Positions 1 through 10,287 are shown, counted from the first letter of the stretch. The stretch is DNA of 64,000 bases from Utricularia gibba (GCA_002189035.1 NEEC01000013.1:3038001-3102000); one strand, 5' to 3'. Notes: generated by a model from the sequence alone, not told the origin. Numbers and translations: made by a program.

Positions 1-170
1 TCACCAACTCCCATATCTCTTTATCCAACACATGGAAATCTGCATTCCCACAGTGAGAAAAAACCGCATTGGTGGCATTCCATCGGCTTTTGAGCGGATT
101 GAAATACACCCCACAGGGCACACCATATGATGAAATATGGGTTGTAGTGTAGTGGATCTCCGAGTCGTAA
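1..170 (-). other. partial exon, unidentified (possibly F-box-associated domain)
   Basis: Reading the minus strand from about 168 down to the window edge gives an open frame containing VYDSEIH, then GVPCGVYFNPLKSRW, then HVLDKEIWELV. It begins just after a splice-acceptor-like AG and runs off the window. The VYDSE...GVYFN pattern loosely recalls F-box-associated or kelch-type segments of plant F-box proteins, but the match is weak. It may equally be part of another gene or a transposon remnant. The true frame is not the one giving the longest ATG-started ORF here. No start, stop or partner exon could be assigned. Confidence 0.25.
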
Positions 171-1622
171 ACTGCTTAGTTGTCGGGTTTGGCACCTGCG
201 ATGGATATATTCCCAACACTATATCCTCATTGGTCGTGACACTTTATGCTTTCCATCTGATTTTTCTCGCCTTTCCAGCAAAGAGAAAATGGTTTTTTTC
301 CCCTTTGGATTCCATGAGAAAGTAGATGGCTAAAGGGAAACCTAAAGAGATGTGGACTGTGGAGTCATAGCACCATAGTTATGGGGTGGAGCGTGTGACT
401 GGGCTATCCAACCAGGAAGCATGTGCCTAATTGCATGATTGGCTTTGTATTGCGCACGTTCCTTTGTTGAAAGATAGTCACCAATCATCAGTCGCGCTTC
501 ACAAGTTTTCTGCACCACAAATCCAATCTTTTAAGTCCCGAATTCTATCAGCCCCTTTCCTAACACGAAACTGTTGTCCAAGAATATTTCCATTAGCATC
601 CAAAGAGTGGATCACTATAATCATCAAAGCATGTGCCCAAAAACATGCCCGAATTTCCCTCTTCTCCTTGGCTTTGCCTGTTTCTTCTTCTACTTCATGC
701 CTTGATCGCAACAAGCAACTAGACTCTTCTTTCTTCCCAGTCTTTTGAATTGTCTCTTGAGGTGGCTCAGCTTACTCCTAATTAATCTTCGTTCTTCCCA
801 GTCTTTAAAGTGATTCCATGGCTCGTCCCCCGACAGCCATCCTGTGCTTGTCCCTGTCAGAGAGCCTCGGACTCTTGCCCCAGATCGCGGAATCCAAACC
901 GGTACTGCGGCCTGCGACGCCACAACACAGCGGTATGGCCCAATCCCGTGTAATGGCCCAGATTTTGCAGGGACCCAGCAGGAATTTTGGCCCACTTATC
1001 TTCAATGCTCAACGCCCAGAGCTACCTCCACCTACCTTACCCTAAATTTATAAACTTTTATGATATGATATTAAGATAAAAATATGTATTGTAATACTTA
1101 AAATTCAAATGGATAGTTACTAAATGTTAAAAATAAATTTTAATTCAAAACTTAAAATAGTCACTCATAATAAAAAAAAAAACTAATAAAAAAGGACTCG
1201 TTTAATTTAATATTATTTCATTACCACACAGCCCTCACCTCGGAATACGCATCATAAATTTATTATTATTATTGTTATTATTAGTATTGTAGTGATAATT
1301 TTTAAAATAAAATATTTCTTCTGTGCATTTTGTATTTAATAATATTTGGAGAGTTTTATGTGGTGGACATCCCCAGAGTTCATTGAAGGGCCTGGGCCTT
1401 TCCGATTCTCTCTCTCTCTCTCTCTCTCTCTCCCCGTGAAAGATCAGTTGCTTTTTTGTTGCTTTCGCTTTTCTTTTTTTTTCCGCCCTTGCGTGCGTTT
1501 TTCTTTTCATAGAGAATCTCTAAACCCAGGAAAGCGTTATTCCCGGTTGCTTTCTGGGTTGAAGGGTTTAAGCGAGACTGAAAATGCTGAGCGAGATGCT
1601 TTGTTTTTGAACTGGTTTGGGG
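171..1622. other. intergenic, AT-rich; promoter side of the NHL gene
   Basis: No convincing gene. Several TGGCCCA/GGCCCAA motifs (site II-like, about 935-1000) lie upstream of an AT-rich stretch (1040-1340) containing a short ATT/TTA microsatellite (about 1259-1285). ORFs here are short, overlapping and of low complexity. Confidence 0.5.
1407..1432 (+). repeat. (TC)n microsatellite in the NHL gene leader
   Basis: About thirteen TC units, roughly 190 bp upstream of the proposed ATG at 1623. Pyrimidine-rich CT stretches are common in plant 5' leaders. An antisense 207-aa ORF across this area is generated by the repeat and neighbouring coding sequence and is not a gene. Confidence 0.9.
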
Positions 1623-3554
1623 ATGGCAATGAATGCTGATAAACATGTGTTCTTCATTCTTCTGTTCACTTTTCTCATCTTTTCGAATGGCGTGTACTCT
1701 CTTACTGCTTCGTCCTCGCCCGTTAGTAAGTAATGATGAACTAATGATTGATTTGGTTTTGAGAGTGTGCCTCTCCATTGCTGCTTTGAGTCCGATTGAC
1801 GGGGATTGTTTTTGTAATGATTTTTTTTTGGCAGGAATCGTTGATGGGTATTTGTCCGGTGCACTTTCTCTGCTGATGAAATGGGTTCCTTCGTTAAAGA
1901 GCAGGCCCAGAATTTGTATACAGCGCCTTCTCCCTGTTTGCCTTTTTGAATCTTTTGCGGGATCATGTTTTTGTTTCGCGTCCCTCACTATTTGTTTGTT
2001 CAATTTTGTATTAAACGTGATTTATGTTGCAGCACTGAACCGGCGCCCATTAGTAAAGTTTGAAGGTGGGTACAATGTGGAGACAGTGTTTGATGGAAGT
2101 AAGCTTGGAATCGAGCCACATTCTGCTGCAGTTTTGCCCGATGGGAACCTTCTTCTTTTGGATTCCACCAATTGCAATCTCTACAAGCTTTCTTCTTCTT
2201 TATCGTTGTGTGAGTTTCTAGACTTTCAGTATCGTTCTTTTTGACTGTGATGTCAACATGGCTAGCGAATTAACACGATGTCTTCGGATTTATAGACAGT
2301 AGGCCCAGGTTGGTTTCAGGCTCTGCAGATGGAGATTGTGGTTATGTGGATGGTAAACTGAAGGATGCAAGATTGAGCAATCCAAAAGGACTGGCGGTTG
2401 ACATCAGAGGAAACATTTTTATTGCTGACACCAACAACATGGCTATCCGAAAGATCAGTGGCACCGGTGACTTTTCCTACAGCCAATAAATCTTAAATGG
2501 TTGCTGACTCCTAGCATGTTGAGTTACCTTTTCCTGCATACGATTTGGGTAGGCGTCACAACAATCGCTGGCGGAAAACAGGGCCGTGTAGGTGGACATG
2601 TGGATGGACCAAGCGAAGACGCTAAGTTTTCAAATGATTTTGATGTGGTGTATGTTGGAGGCAGTTGTTCTCTCCTGGTCATTGATCGTGGTAGTAAGGC
2701 GATAAGAGAAATACAACTCCATTTTGATGATTGTGCATATGAGTACAGGGCCAAGTTTCCCATTGGTAAAGTAACTCCATGGTTCCAACAATCTCCATTC
2801 GATTCTTCATGTTTATATTGGTTTTAGTGCTCGTCAGGAGTGGCTCTGCTCCTTGCTGCTGGCTTCTTTGGTTATATGCTTGCTTTGCTTCAACAGCGTG
2901 TTGCGGTGATCACATCCCCTGAAAAGGTGATTGATCTCCTTTACTTTCTTGGTTTTTTGCGTAAAGCTTATGCATCATTTTCCTCTGTCGCATTTCCTCC
3001 CGAAGTATGGAGAAAAGATTGTTTCCCGGAGTCCATATGAAAAGTCATTGAAGCCATCTGGGAATCCACCCACCGTGGCCGATGAATTTGTCAAGGAAAG
3101 GCGAGGAGAAAGCTTGCTGGGGTCGATGGGGAGGTTGGCAGGACAAACTATGGAATCAGCTGCAGAAATTATAGGAGCATCTCTTCCCATGTTCAAGAAC
3201 AAACATAGAAGCCATCAGCATCAGTATCAGGCTCATTCCAGGAACACAAGTTCATGGCCTATACAAGAAAGCCTCGTTCTGGACTGTGAGCAGCCACCTC
3301 CAGTCGAATCAAGGACTCCTACTCCAAAAAAGACATACGCCTTCATGAACAATGATTCGGAGAAAATGGAACAGCTCAGGCGAAGTCGTGCCTTCTACTC
3401 TAGTTGGGACAGCGAGTTGCAGAAGCAGCCGATCACCAAGAAACACCAGCAACATCATCTTCAGTACTTGTCACCCCCACCGCAGACATTCTACCAGGAA
3501 AGCCCCTATAACTCGAAGGAAATCGTCTTCGGAGCTGTGCAAGAGCAAGGATAG
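1623..3554 (+). CDS. NHL-repeat membrane protein (At1g70280/At1g23880 type)
   Basis: Seven exons fit canonical splice sites and stay in frame: 1623-1725, 1835-1915, 2033-2209, 2296-2466, 2553-2765, 2838-2926 and 3006-3554 (460 aa). The N-terminus has a clear signal peptide (FFILLFTFLIFSNGVYS). It is followed by NHL beta-propeller repeats with motifs such as SNPKGLAVD, GNIFIADTNN and AIRKISGTG. A transmembrane helix (ALLLAAGFFGYMLALL, about residues 250-268) leads to a polar Gln/His/Ser-rich tail. This architecture matches the plant NHL-domain protein family, whose biochemical role is largely unknown. I infer an extracellular or luminal propeller with a cytosolic tail. The start was chosen because the ATG directly precedes the signal peptide; a second in-frame ATG lies two codons later. 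CSK follows about 300 bp downstream on the same strand. Confidence 0.88.
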
Positions 3555-3719
3555 GTGAGGATAAAAAAGTGGTGATCGAGCCTCGATCATGGTCTTACTC
3601 CTTCCCATGGTTGTCCCAATGTTTCTAGTCACCATGCACTGGTTTTTCAGACAATGCCTTGGCAGCTGTGTAAGATTTCTGAGTTTTGCTCTTGGTTGGA
3701 AATTTGAATTTGGCTGCTA

Positions 3720-3800
3720 ACGGTCCTCTTCTCTGTCTTGGGCCTGGCTCCGCGTTAGAATGGCCCAATAAGAACGGCCCATAGGCCCGTGTATGAGTTT
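3720..3800 (+). promoter_or_regulatory. GGCCCA/TGGGCC (site II-like) cluster before CSK
   Basis: Within about 80 bp there are TTGGGCC, TGGCCCAA, GGCCCATA and AGGCCCG motifs, 50-130 bp upstream of the CSK ATG. Such TGGGCC/T motifs are TCP-bound site II elements in many plant housekeeping and organelle-related promoters. The motifs are seen directly; their function is inferred. Confidence 0.45.
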
Positions 3801-3851
3801 CAGCAGCACAAGCTGGGAAATAGTGGTTGGAGAAGGTCCCAGAGCAACCGG

Positions 3852-6402
3852 ATGCTGCTCGCTCTACTTCCACAAGCTCCAGGCTTAACTGCCTTTTCCC
3901 ATTCCAATTTTACCCTTCAGTTCTTCGTTAATCGGAAAAATGGCCAACTATACTCCGGCGTAACAAGCCGGGCCACTTCGTCGGAGCGACCACTACTCCC
4001 GGCCGTCTCCACCGGTACCCCCGAAGTGACCTTCACATCCAATGATGATGCGTCGGGGAATGGGGACGCTATGGTGTCGTCAGCTGGGCGTTGGCGGCGG
4101 CAATTCGAGCCGCCTCCACTTCTCCGGTGGAGTTTGTGTACAAAGTGGAGAAAATCAATGGCGGTCCTGGTGCCAAGAGCAAGTCGCTGATACTGCCGAG
4201 TTTGGATTTTCAGAGGCTATGCGTCGAGCAGCTTGATCTCTTTCGACGAATTGTTCAAACCGATGCTGTTCTCTCGGTAAATCAACAGTACAATTTAGCC
4301 ATCAAATCCTCATTTTGCTGATAGGTTTACTGAATTCGTTCCTATACATTGACATGAAATATTTGGTTTGTGTGTGCTCTGAATCTTGTAACTGCAGGTC
4401 TATGTAAGACCCGCCGATAGTTATGTAATGGATAGATTGGAGTTGCGGCGCATTACTATCTATCCTGTCTCCCATGGCGCTGATATTATCGTTTTGGTTG
4501 GTAACTTTGGTATGCCAGCTGGACTTCGAGTTGCAGAATCCGAAATCTCGAGGCAGCAGGTATAAGGTTCAGCAATGGAACTTATCTCCATTTTCTGTGT
4601 GGTGTGTTTTGAGCTGGGTGTTCACAAGAATTCTGGTGGCTCTAGGTACAATTTTTTCCTGAACTCGGTGCTGCGGTTTTCCCCATGGTAACACATCCTT
4701 TTGTTGTGGGCTTCTTAGTTGCTGAGTTTCCAAAGACTGCCGTAGAAGAACGATACGGTGAACTTAAAGCCCAGCACCACGATATTGTTCCATTACCACA
4801 TGGTTTTCAGGATCCTTCATGTACCATGGCCATGTTTTCGACTGAGCAAAAGCTAAACGCGATAAATATTACACGTTCCTTAGCCATGGGATATGTCATG
4901 GATCAGGTGAGTTTATTAAGGGTTAATGTCTTCTATTATGAGTTCTTTATGGCAAGTTTTAAGATTTTTACTTGCATGGTTGTTTTCAGAAAGCAATGCT
5001 ATTACAACAATCATCATGGCAAAACAACATCAGGATGAGTACTTTAGTTGAACAAGTGAGAGCTCATGCTTTCGTGCTTTTACTCTCCTTTGATGTGGTG
5101 ATTTTCACGGTATTCTGTTTATGGTGGTTTACAGATTCGAGGCTCGCTGTCTAGTATTCAGACTTTGAGCAAAATGTTATCCATTCATTTGAAGAGAACT
5201 GAGGTGGTTATGACTACAACTTAACATGGTTCCTGTAGAGCATTTAAAATCTTACTGGATGGCTACGAAATTGCAGATTTCTCATGACATCGTCGAAGAT
5301 ATTCTGGCACAAGGAGACCACATGAAAGACAGCCTTCAACAGTTGCAGGATGCCGTCTACCTTACAAAGGTGCCTCTCTCAGTTGACATATAGCAGTATC
5401 GAAAGATTGCCCTTAAGTTCATATTCTGAATTTGTTTGAATTTGTTACAGCATCTCTGATTTTGTTCTTCAGGGTAACATAATGCACTACAACACTGAAA
5501 TGCTAAAGAAGGTGCAGTCATCAATTGAAAGACATCCTGATATCAGTTCTCAGCTACCGAGTGGATGGCCTCCTGAACCTTCAACCACAGAGACTCTAGG
5601 AGGTGTAGAACAGTTAACTGGTAGTTCAGCATCTAAAGATTTAGAATTTCCGATGCCACCGCTTGCTCTTGCTCCTTCACATAAGGAGGGAATACGGTAC
5701 ATCTGTATTCTAGTTTCATGTACTTCATGAGCTTCCTTATCCGGGGAGGAGGATTTACTCGGTCCCTATATTGTTGACAGTCTTTATGTCTTTCAGGAGG
5801 CCATGTAAAATCTCTGATGTACTGCAAGATCTGGTCGGGGCCATAACACCTCTTGCTCACAAGCAGCGACGCTTTGTCGAGCTGTGCGATCTCTCTGAGT
5901 CACTAGAGGTAGCCGTTGAAGAACCTGCCCTGCGTCAAGCCTTGAGCAACTTAATCGAGGGTGCTCTGTTGCGAACAGAAATTGGCGGAAAAACCGTCAT
6001 TTTATCTACTGGAGCACCTGCAGGAGGCGCTCTTGTCATCATAGATGATGATGGTCCCGACATGCTCTATATGGTAAATTTCTTTATTCGTAGATTCAAC
6101 ATCTTTTTGATTAGCTGTTGCCGGCTAAACTTGTCTGATTCCAGACGCAGATGCACTCCCTGGCTCCATTCGGACCTGATCTGCTCTCCGACGGCAAACT
6201 CGAAGACAACATGGCCTGGAACTTCATCGCCGGGCTGACGGTTGCACGAGATATACTGGAGAATTACGGGTGCATCGTCCGTGTCATCTCCCCGCGAAAA
6301 CCAGATGCTCCCCTCGGAGGCGGAGGCACCCGCATCGAGCTCTGGCTTCCTCTGCCCTATCCTTCGGACACGCAGAACTCATCAGCGTTGCAGACCATCT
6401 AA
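3852..6402 (+). CDS. CSK: chloroplast sensor kinase (CSK), with apparent 1-base frameshift in exon 1
   Basis: Nine exons: 3852-4276, 4398-4559, 4646-4906, 4990-5055, 5135-5203, 5277-5369, 5473-5696, 5797-6073, 6145-6402. The protein matches the plant chloroplast sensor kinase (At1g67840 family), a modified bacterial-type sensor kinase linked to photosynthetic redox control of chloroplast transcription. Conserved stretches include YVRPADSYVMDRLELRR (GAF region), LLQQSSWQNN (dimerization region), VAVEEPALRQALSNLIEGAL and VIIDDDGPDM (ATPase region) and GGGGTRIELWLP at the end. The N-terminus is Ser/Thr-rich, as in a transit peptide. I see no obvious His phosphoacceptor beside NNIRMSTLVEQIRG, in line with reports on land-plant CSK. 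The exons total 1835 nt, one short of a multiple of three: at 4086-4088 the frame jumps from ...AMVSSAG to ALAAAIRAAS. One extra G in that run restores about 611 aa. Confidence 0.9.
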
Positions 6403-6998
6403 GAAGAACACCGACCAGCCTCAGCGTGCCTGATACACTACCGCGACCGTGTAGTTGAGGTATGATCTCCGAACTTGGACTCATACTGCCTACACATGGA
6501 AACGTTCACTTTACTTTGGAAGCTTCTGCACTTGAAGAGACCTTGGGCTGTGTTTGTATCTATTTTTCCTTGTGAATATTATGAATATACCACTCCGTTC
6601 TTCCTGGCTCCTCGTTGCTCGCGGAATGAAGCCAGTGGCCACGTAAGAGCTTGTTGGAAGTGCAGTTGGACAGGAGGGATGAATGTGAAGGGTAAGTGGA
6701 AAGAGCCCCGGGGACTGCCTTAATAATTTCTCAGCAAGGGTATGTGTGATGTGACGCACCTGCTGTCCCGATTCATGGCACAAACTGCCGGAACTGGGTA
6801 ACAACGATGCCGCTCGGCTTCCGTCAAAACCCCAGTTAACTTTAACAGTGTTAGTAGCGGCCAGTGAGTGATGCGGGCTGCTGTAGCTGGGCGTCGGACC
6901 CAATCTTAACGGATCGTGCGGCTGCTGAGATATTAAGACTTGTTCAACGACAGGAAGACTTGGTCAGGTTAGTGAAAGGGGCCGCAAACATTGCCCCC
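6403..6998. other. intergenic, CSK 3' region
   Basis: Probably CSK 3' UTR and spacer. ORFs on both strands are short and show no recognisable domain. Confidence 0.5.
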
Positions 6999-7006
6999 TA
7001 TAAAAA
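6999..7006 (+). promoter_or_regulatory. TATA box of candidate secreted-peptide gene (+)
   Basis: TATAAAAA lies 58 bp upstream of the ATG at 7057. A nearer ATG at 7006 overlaps the end of the box and lies upstream of any start site it would direct, which favours 7057 as the start codon. Confidence 0.5.
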
Positions 7007-7056
7007 TGCATACACCAGTCGAAGTTGAAGATACAAAGGCAGGCAGCTCTTGGAGA

Positions 7057-7296
7057 ATGAGGAAGGCTGCTCCAGTGGTGGTTCTGTTCCTCCTCTTGAT
7101 TACTTCATGCCTAGCGGGGAGGAAGTTTCCGAGTACTTTCTTTCTCCTAATCCATGCAATGCACATTTGTTTCTTTTCTGTCTATCCCTAGCCCTGTGTG
7201 TTCCTTTACATGATTTTATAATTGTATTGTGAATCAGGGATCCATGATTTCATCCCACTGTTAGTCATCACGGTTTCTGCGGGAGCTTCCCCATAA
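7057..7296 (+). CDS. candidate small secreted-peptide precursor A (44 aa)
   Basis: Too short and intron-split for routine ORF calling. Exon 1 (7057-7132) encodes Met-Arg-Lys followed by a strong hydrophobic signal sequence (VVVLFLLLITSCLAG). The GT donor at 7133 pairs with the acceptor CAG ending at 7237, and exon 2 (7238-7296) continues in frame (76 + 59 = 135 nt) to TAA. The mature part is about 20 residues and ends IPLLVITVSAGASP. I recognise no family; the SAGASP end only vaguely recalls Ser-Gly-Pro-Ser peptides of the PIP type. Support is structural only: TATA box, signal peptide, in-frame intron. If the exon 1 donor is not used, the ORF reads on into a short hydrophobic tail. It faces candidate B at 7971 across about 330 bp. 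Confidence 0.4.
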
Positions 7297-7630
7297 ATCA
7301 TTACCATCACCGCTGCCCGCGGGGAATATTTTTATGGGAAAAATTCATCCTCCATGGCTTGCCAATCCACCAGGATCGCCGGCTCCCACCAGCCCATAAT
7401 GTCCGTCTCCGGTTGACGCTCCAGTCGAATGCACTACCCTTTGTCTGTTCAAGTCGTTTGTTTGCGTGTCTGCTTCGGTAGTTCAATGTATCTGGGTTTT
7501 ATTTTAAGGACTTTAGTACCAAAAGCGTGAAACTTTGAAATTTAAACAGAGCACCAAGAAGACGACAAACTTTGCACTCCGCAGCGCATAAAGCTGGAAA
7601 TCAACAATTGAACATTCGTCGCCGCTCGAT

Positions 7631-7971
7631 TCAGGCACCTCCCATGGTGGTTGGTCTCGGCGGAGGTGGGCTGTCGTCCGGCAAGTTCCTGTTCTCTTGC
7701 CTCCTTGCCGTTGGCGGCCAAACGAGAGATCTATGGGATGGGAGCTGCCTCTGAGAACCCGAGAACAAATAAGCATTTCCCCCTGGTGGGTGTGTAATTT
7801 GAGCACCTTCACAGAAGAAGAAAGCCATGAAGCAGGCATCTATCTACTTGGAACTCTACTCTGAGGCATACCTTGTGAAAACACGGCGTGCCGTGTAGCA
7901 GCTGTAAACGGTGTCATCATCATGGTTATCAGCAACAGAATAGCCACCAAACCCCTATGATTCGTACTCAT
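7631..7971 (-). CDS. candidate small secreted-peptide precursor B (91 aa)
   Basis: Exon 1 (7872-7971) encodes a signal peptide with core GLVAILLLITMMMTPFTAA after Met-Ser-Thr-Asn-His-Arg. The donor GTATGC at 7871 and an acceptor AAG ending at 7807 join it to exon 2 (7631-7806) in frame (100 + 176 = 276 nt). The mature part is about 65 residues, Arg/Pro/Ser-rich, with SLVWPPTARRQENRN and a C-terminus RNLPDDSPPPPRPTTMGGA ending in a proline run. No cysteines are present, and basic pairs could be processing sites. PPTA..R..N faintly recalls the PPSxPSxxxN core of IDA-like peptides, but it is not a proper match. A minus-strand TATA box lies at 8030-8039. I do not recognise the gene; it may be a lineage-specific peptide hormone precursor or a cell-wall protein. 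Confidence 0.45.
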
Positions 7972-7978
7972 CTCTCCC

Positions 7979-8012
7979 GGTAGGGGTAGGGGTAGGCGTA
8001 GGGGTAGGCCCC
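7979..8012 (+). repeat. G-rich GGGGTA tandem repeat in leader of candidate B
   Basis: The plus strand carries five GGTAGG/GGGGTAGG-type units in 34 bp (one unit reads GGCGTAGG). On the minus strand this reads CCTACCCCTACC, resembling a degenerate plant telomere repeat. It lies between the TATA box (8030-8039) and the ATG (7971) of candidate gene B, so it would occupy the 5' leader. It could form a G-quadruplex on the template-side strand. Confidence 0.75.
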
Positions 8013-8029
8013 TGATGGCGCCTGCTTCT

Positions 8030-8039
8030 CTATTTATAG
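8030..8039 (-). promoter_or_regulatory. TATA box of candidate secreted-peptide gene B (-)
   Basis: On the minus strand this is CTATAAATAG, a near-consensus TATA box, about 60 bp upstream of the ATG at 7971. No other minus-strand gene begins nearby, which supports candidate B being transcribed. Confidence 0.5.
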
Positions 8040-8282
8040 AAATTTAATGGCTATCAGTATCCGCGTCTTCGTGAAAGTCGAGACGCGGTGTGAGCGATTT
8101 CCCCTTTTTGCTTTCTAAAAGTAGAAAACACAAAAAAAGTAAAAGTGAAACACCTCCTTTGTTCTTTCTTTAGACCTGATTCTGAGTGCGGTTTGTAGGC
8201 AATCCTAAATTTACACACGTGCTCCATTCCACGAGGGCATAACAGTAAATGGTCATACTTGAATTGTGGGTGCGTAAGGCGA

Positions 8283-10287
8283 TCAATCTGCGGCAGCCCA
8301 AGTCATGTCGTTTTCGAAAATCCAATGGCAAACCTCGGTCTTTCCTGGGCCGAGGCCCAATGCGATGAACGCGCCATGGTCCGGGCTCCACGACGTCGTA
8401 TCGAGGTGACAGATGGCAACCCCGTGATTAATCTTCGTCTTCGATGTGGGATCCAAAATATCCGCTTCGTAGACCCGAACCTTGGGAACAGAATGGCAGT
8501 AGTACAGCAGGTAAGGGTAGAGGCTCTGATGGCACGACACCGATTTCGTCACTTTCCCACCGTTGATTCCTTTGACTTCCCCCAGGGTAACCTCGCCATT
8601 GGACCCCGCCGTCGTCTCGGTGGTGCGCACCTCCACGCTCCGCCCCAGAACCGACGTCGCGAAGTCTATCATATCCTCAATTGACGCCACGCAACGCTTC
8701 GTTTCCCCTGGGCTCGGCGGTCGTTCGCATTCGTGGAGGGCCTCGATTACCATTTTCGCGGTGCTGGAATCGTCTCCTGCGTGGAAGATCTTCTTGATTT
8801 CTGGGAGTTTTGAGGAGGAAAATGGGAATTTGGAGACGATTACACGCGGTAGAAATGACCTTCTGGGCATTTTATCACGGATGTCAGGCATGGGCATCGT
8901 CGTTCCGCTCTTCAACAACGCTTCCCTGAAGAACTTCCCAGGCTCAACCCATTTGTTTACATTCTTGCGGCTGCCAGCCGCCATGGACGTTTCTATGGGT
9001 GAGGTCTCGTTGATGTAACTTGCGAATGTGGTACTGCCCTCTTTGTTGTATTCTTTGAACGTGTAGTTCATGCCGTAAATCTTGAAGCTAGATGCTTCTC
9101 CTGTGGCATCTTTGCCGTAGCCGATGAATTCACTGTTGCCTTCGTTGACAGATACGCCATAATTTACGAAATCAATCTTTGCTCCGTTTGATTCCTTTCC
9201 GTAGGAAGTGAAAGTGTCATTGCCCACATTCGACTGTTCTCTGTAATTCCGGAATGTCTCTGTAGCAGCATTGCCCTCTGCGCCGTAGTTCTGGAATATA
9301 ATATCCGGGACGTTTGTATTGAAACCATAAGAGCTGAAGGAGTCGTTTGCGCCATTCCCACTTTCGCCGTAGTTTTTGAAACTGGAACCCATCACATTGG
9401 AATCATTGCCATAGCTCGTGAATGAGTTCACGGCGGCGTTGCCGTTTTTCCCGTACGCGGTGAACCCCTCGTCGCCAGAGTTGGCCTGGTTCGTGTAGGC
9501 AGTGAATGTCTGTTTCCGGCGGTTGCCGCCGTCTGAATAGGATGTGAACCGGAGATTGGGCACATTCACGTTGTCGTTGTAATTGGTGAATTGGCCCTCA
9601 CCGCCAACGGCGGCAGCGCCGTAGGTGTTGAAGCTCTGGTCCACGACATTCGACTCCGAGGCGTAACCACTGAACTTGTCGATGTGACCGGTGCCACCTC
9701 GGCTGTATCGGCGGAAAGTGTCGATAACGACGTTGTCGTCCTCGGTGTAGCTCTGGAAATTATCCTTACCCTCGAGACGATTATTTCCATAGCCCGTAAA
9801 GTTGCGATTCTTGTAATTCGCAAAATTGACTTCACCCTCGTGCTTCTCCAAACTGGGAGCCAAATCGGGGAAACACAGAAGCTTAGCCTTGGCGCAGAAA
9901 TCCTGCAAATGTTCCGCTAGCGAGTTCTGATCGTTAGCAATCTTGGTAAAGCCTACGTAATCGGCTGCGGGGAGCGGCGACGCCTTGGAAATCAAAAACT
10001 CCGGCGCGGGCAAATCGTTACCGATCTGTTTTTTCCAGTACCGGAGCAAAAAAGCCTTGGGAGTGAAGGGATTCTCCCCGCCATTACTATATTCTCCTGC
10101 CCCCACCTGCAATAGCTAACACCATAGAATCCCGCATTAACGCCATAGTAAATGATACCCAGCAAAACAAGCTTACAACATGAAGCAAAACCAAAGAGAG
10201 TTGAGAACACCGGAATTACGTCGGAAATCAAGATGAAGATAAGCACTAAACGAAAACGGTGCAGCGGCGGAGGAGGCGCGTTGGCAT
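8283..10287 (-). CDS. BURP-domain polygalacturonase-1-beta-like protein (start frame-shifted)
   Basis: Exon 2 (8283-10106) is one long frame of 608 codons starting just before GGENPFTPKAFLLRYWKK, the diagnostic N-terminus of polygalacturonase non-catalytic beta subunits (PGL3/PG2/GP1 family). A central region has about 21 FxxY repeats (FANY, FTGY, FQSY ... FASY) spaced about 14 residues apart. A C-terminal BURP domain follows with CH-type motifs (VSCHQ, YYCHS, AICHLD, EVCHWIFEND). The protein is secreted and acts in cell-wall pectin modification and expansion. Exon 1 should supply the signal peptide. The stretch VLIFILISDVIP (ending 10211, GT donor, 104-bp intron) fits, but the only suitable ATG (10285-10287) is one base out of frame with it: exon 10211-10287 is 77 nt where 78 is needed. 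One missing base near the TTTTCGTTTAG run would give a normal 634-aa precursor. Confidence 0.85.

Noticed and set aside
1380-2003. 207-codon minus-strand ORF
   Set aside because: Antisense to the NHL gene leader and exon; built on the GA/TC microsatellite, no domain.
8259-9018. Plus-strand ORFs opposite the BURP gene
   Set aside because: Shadow frames of a long, compositionally biased coding exon on the minus strand.
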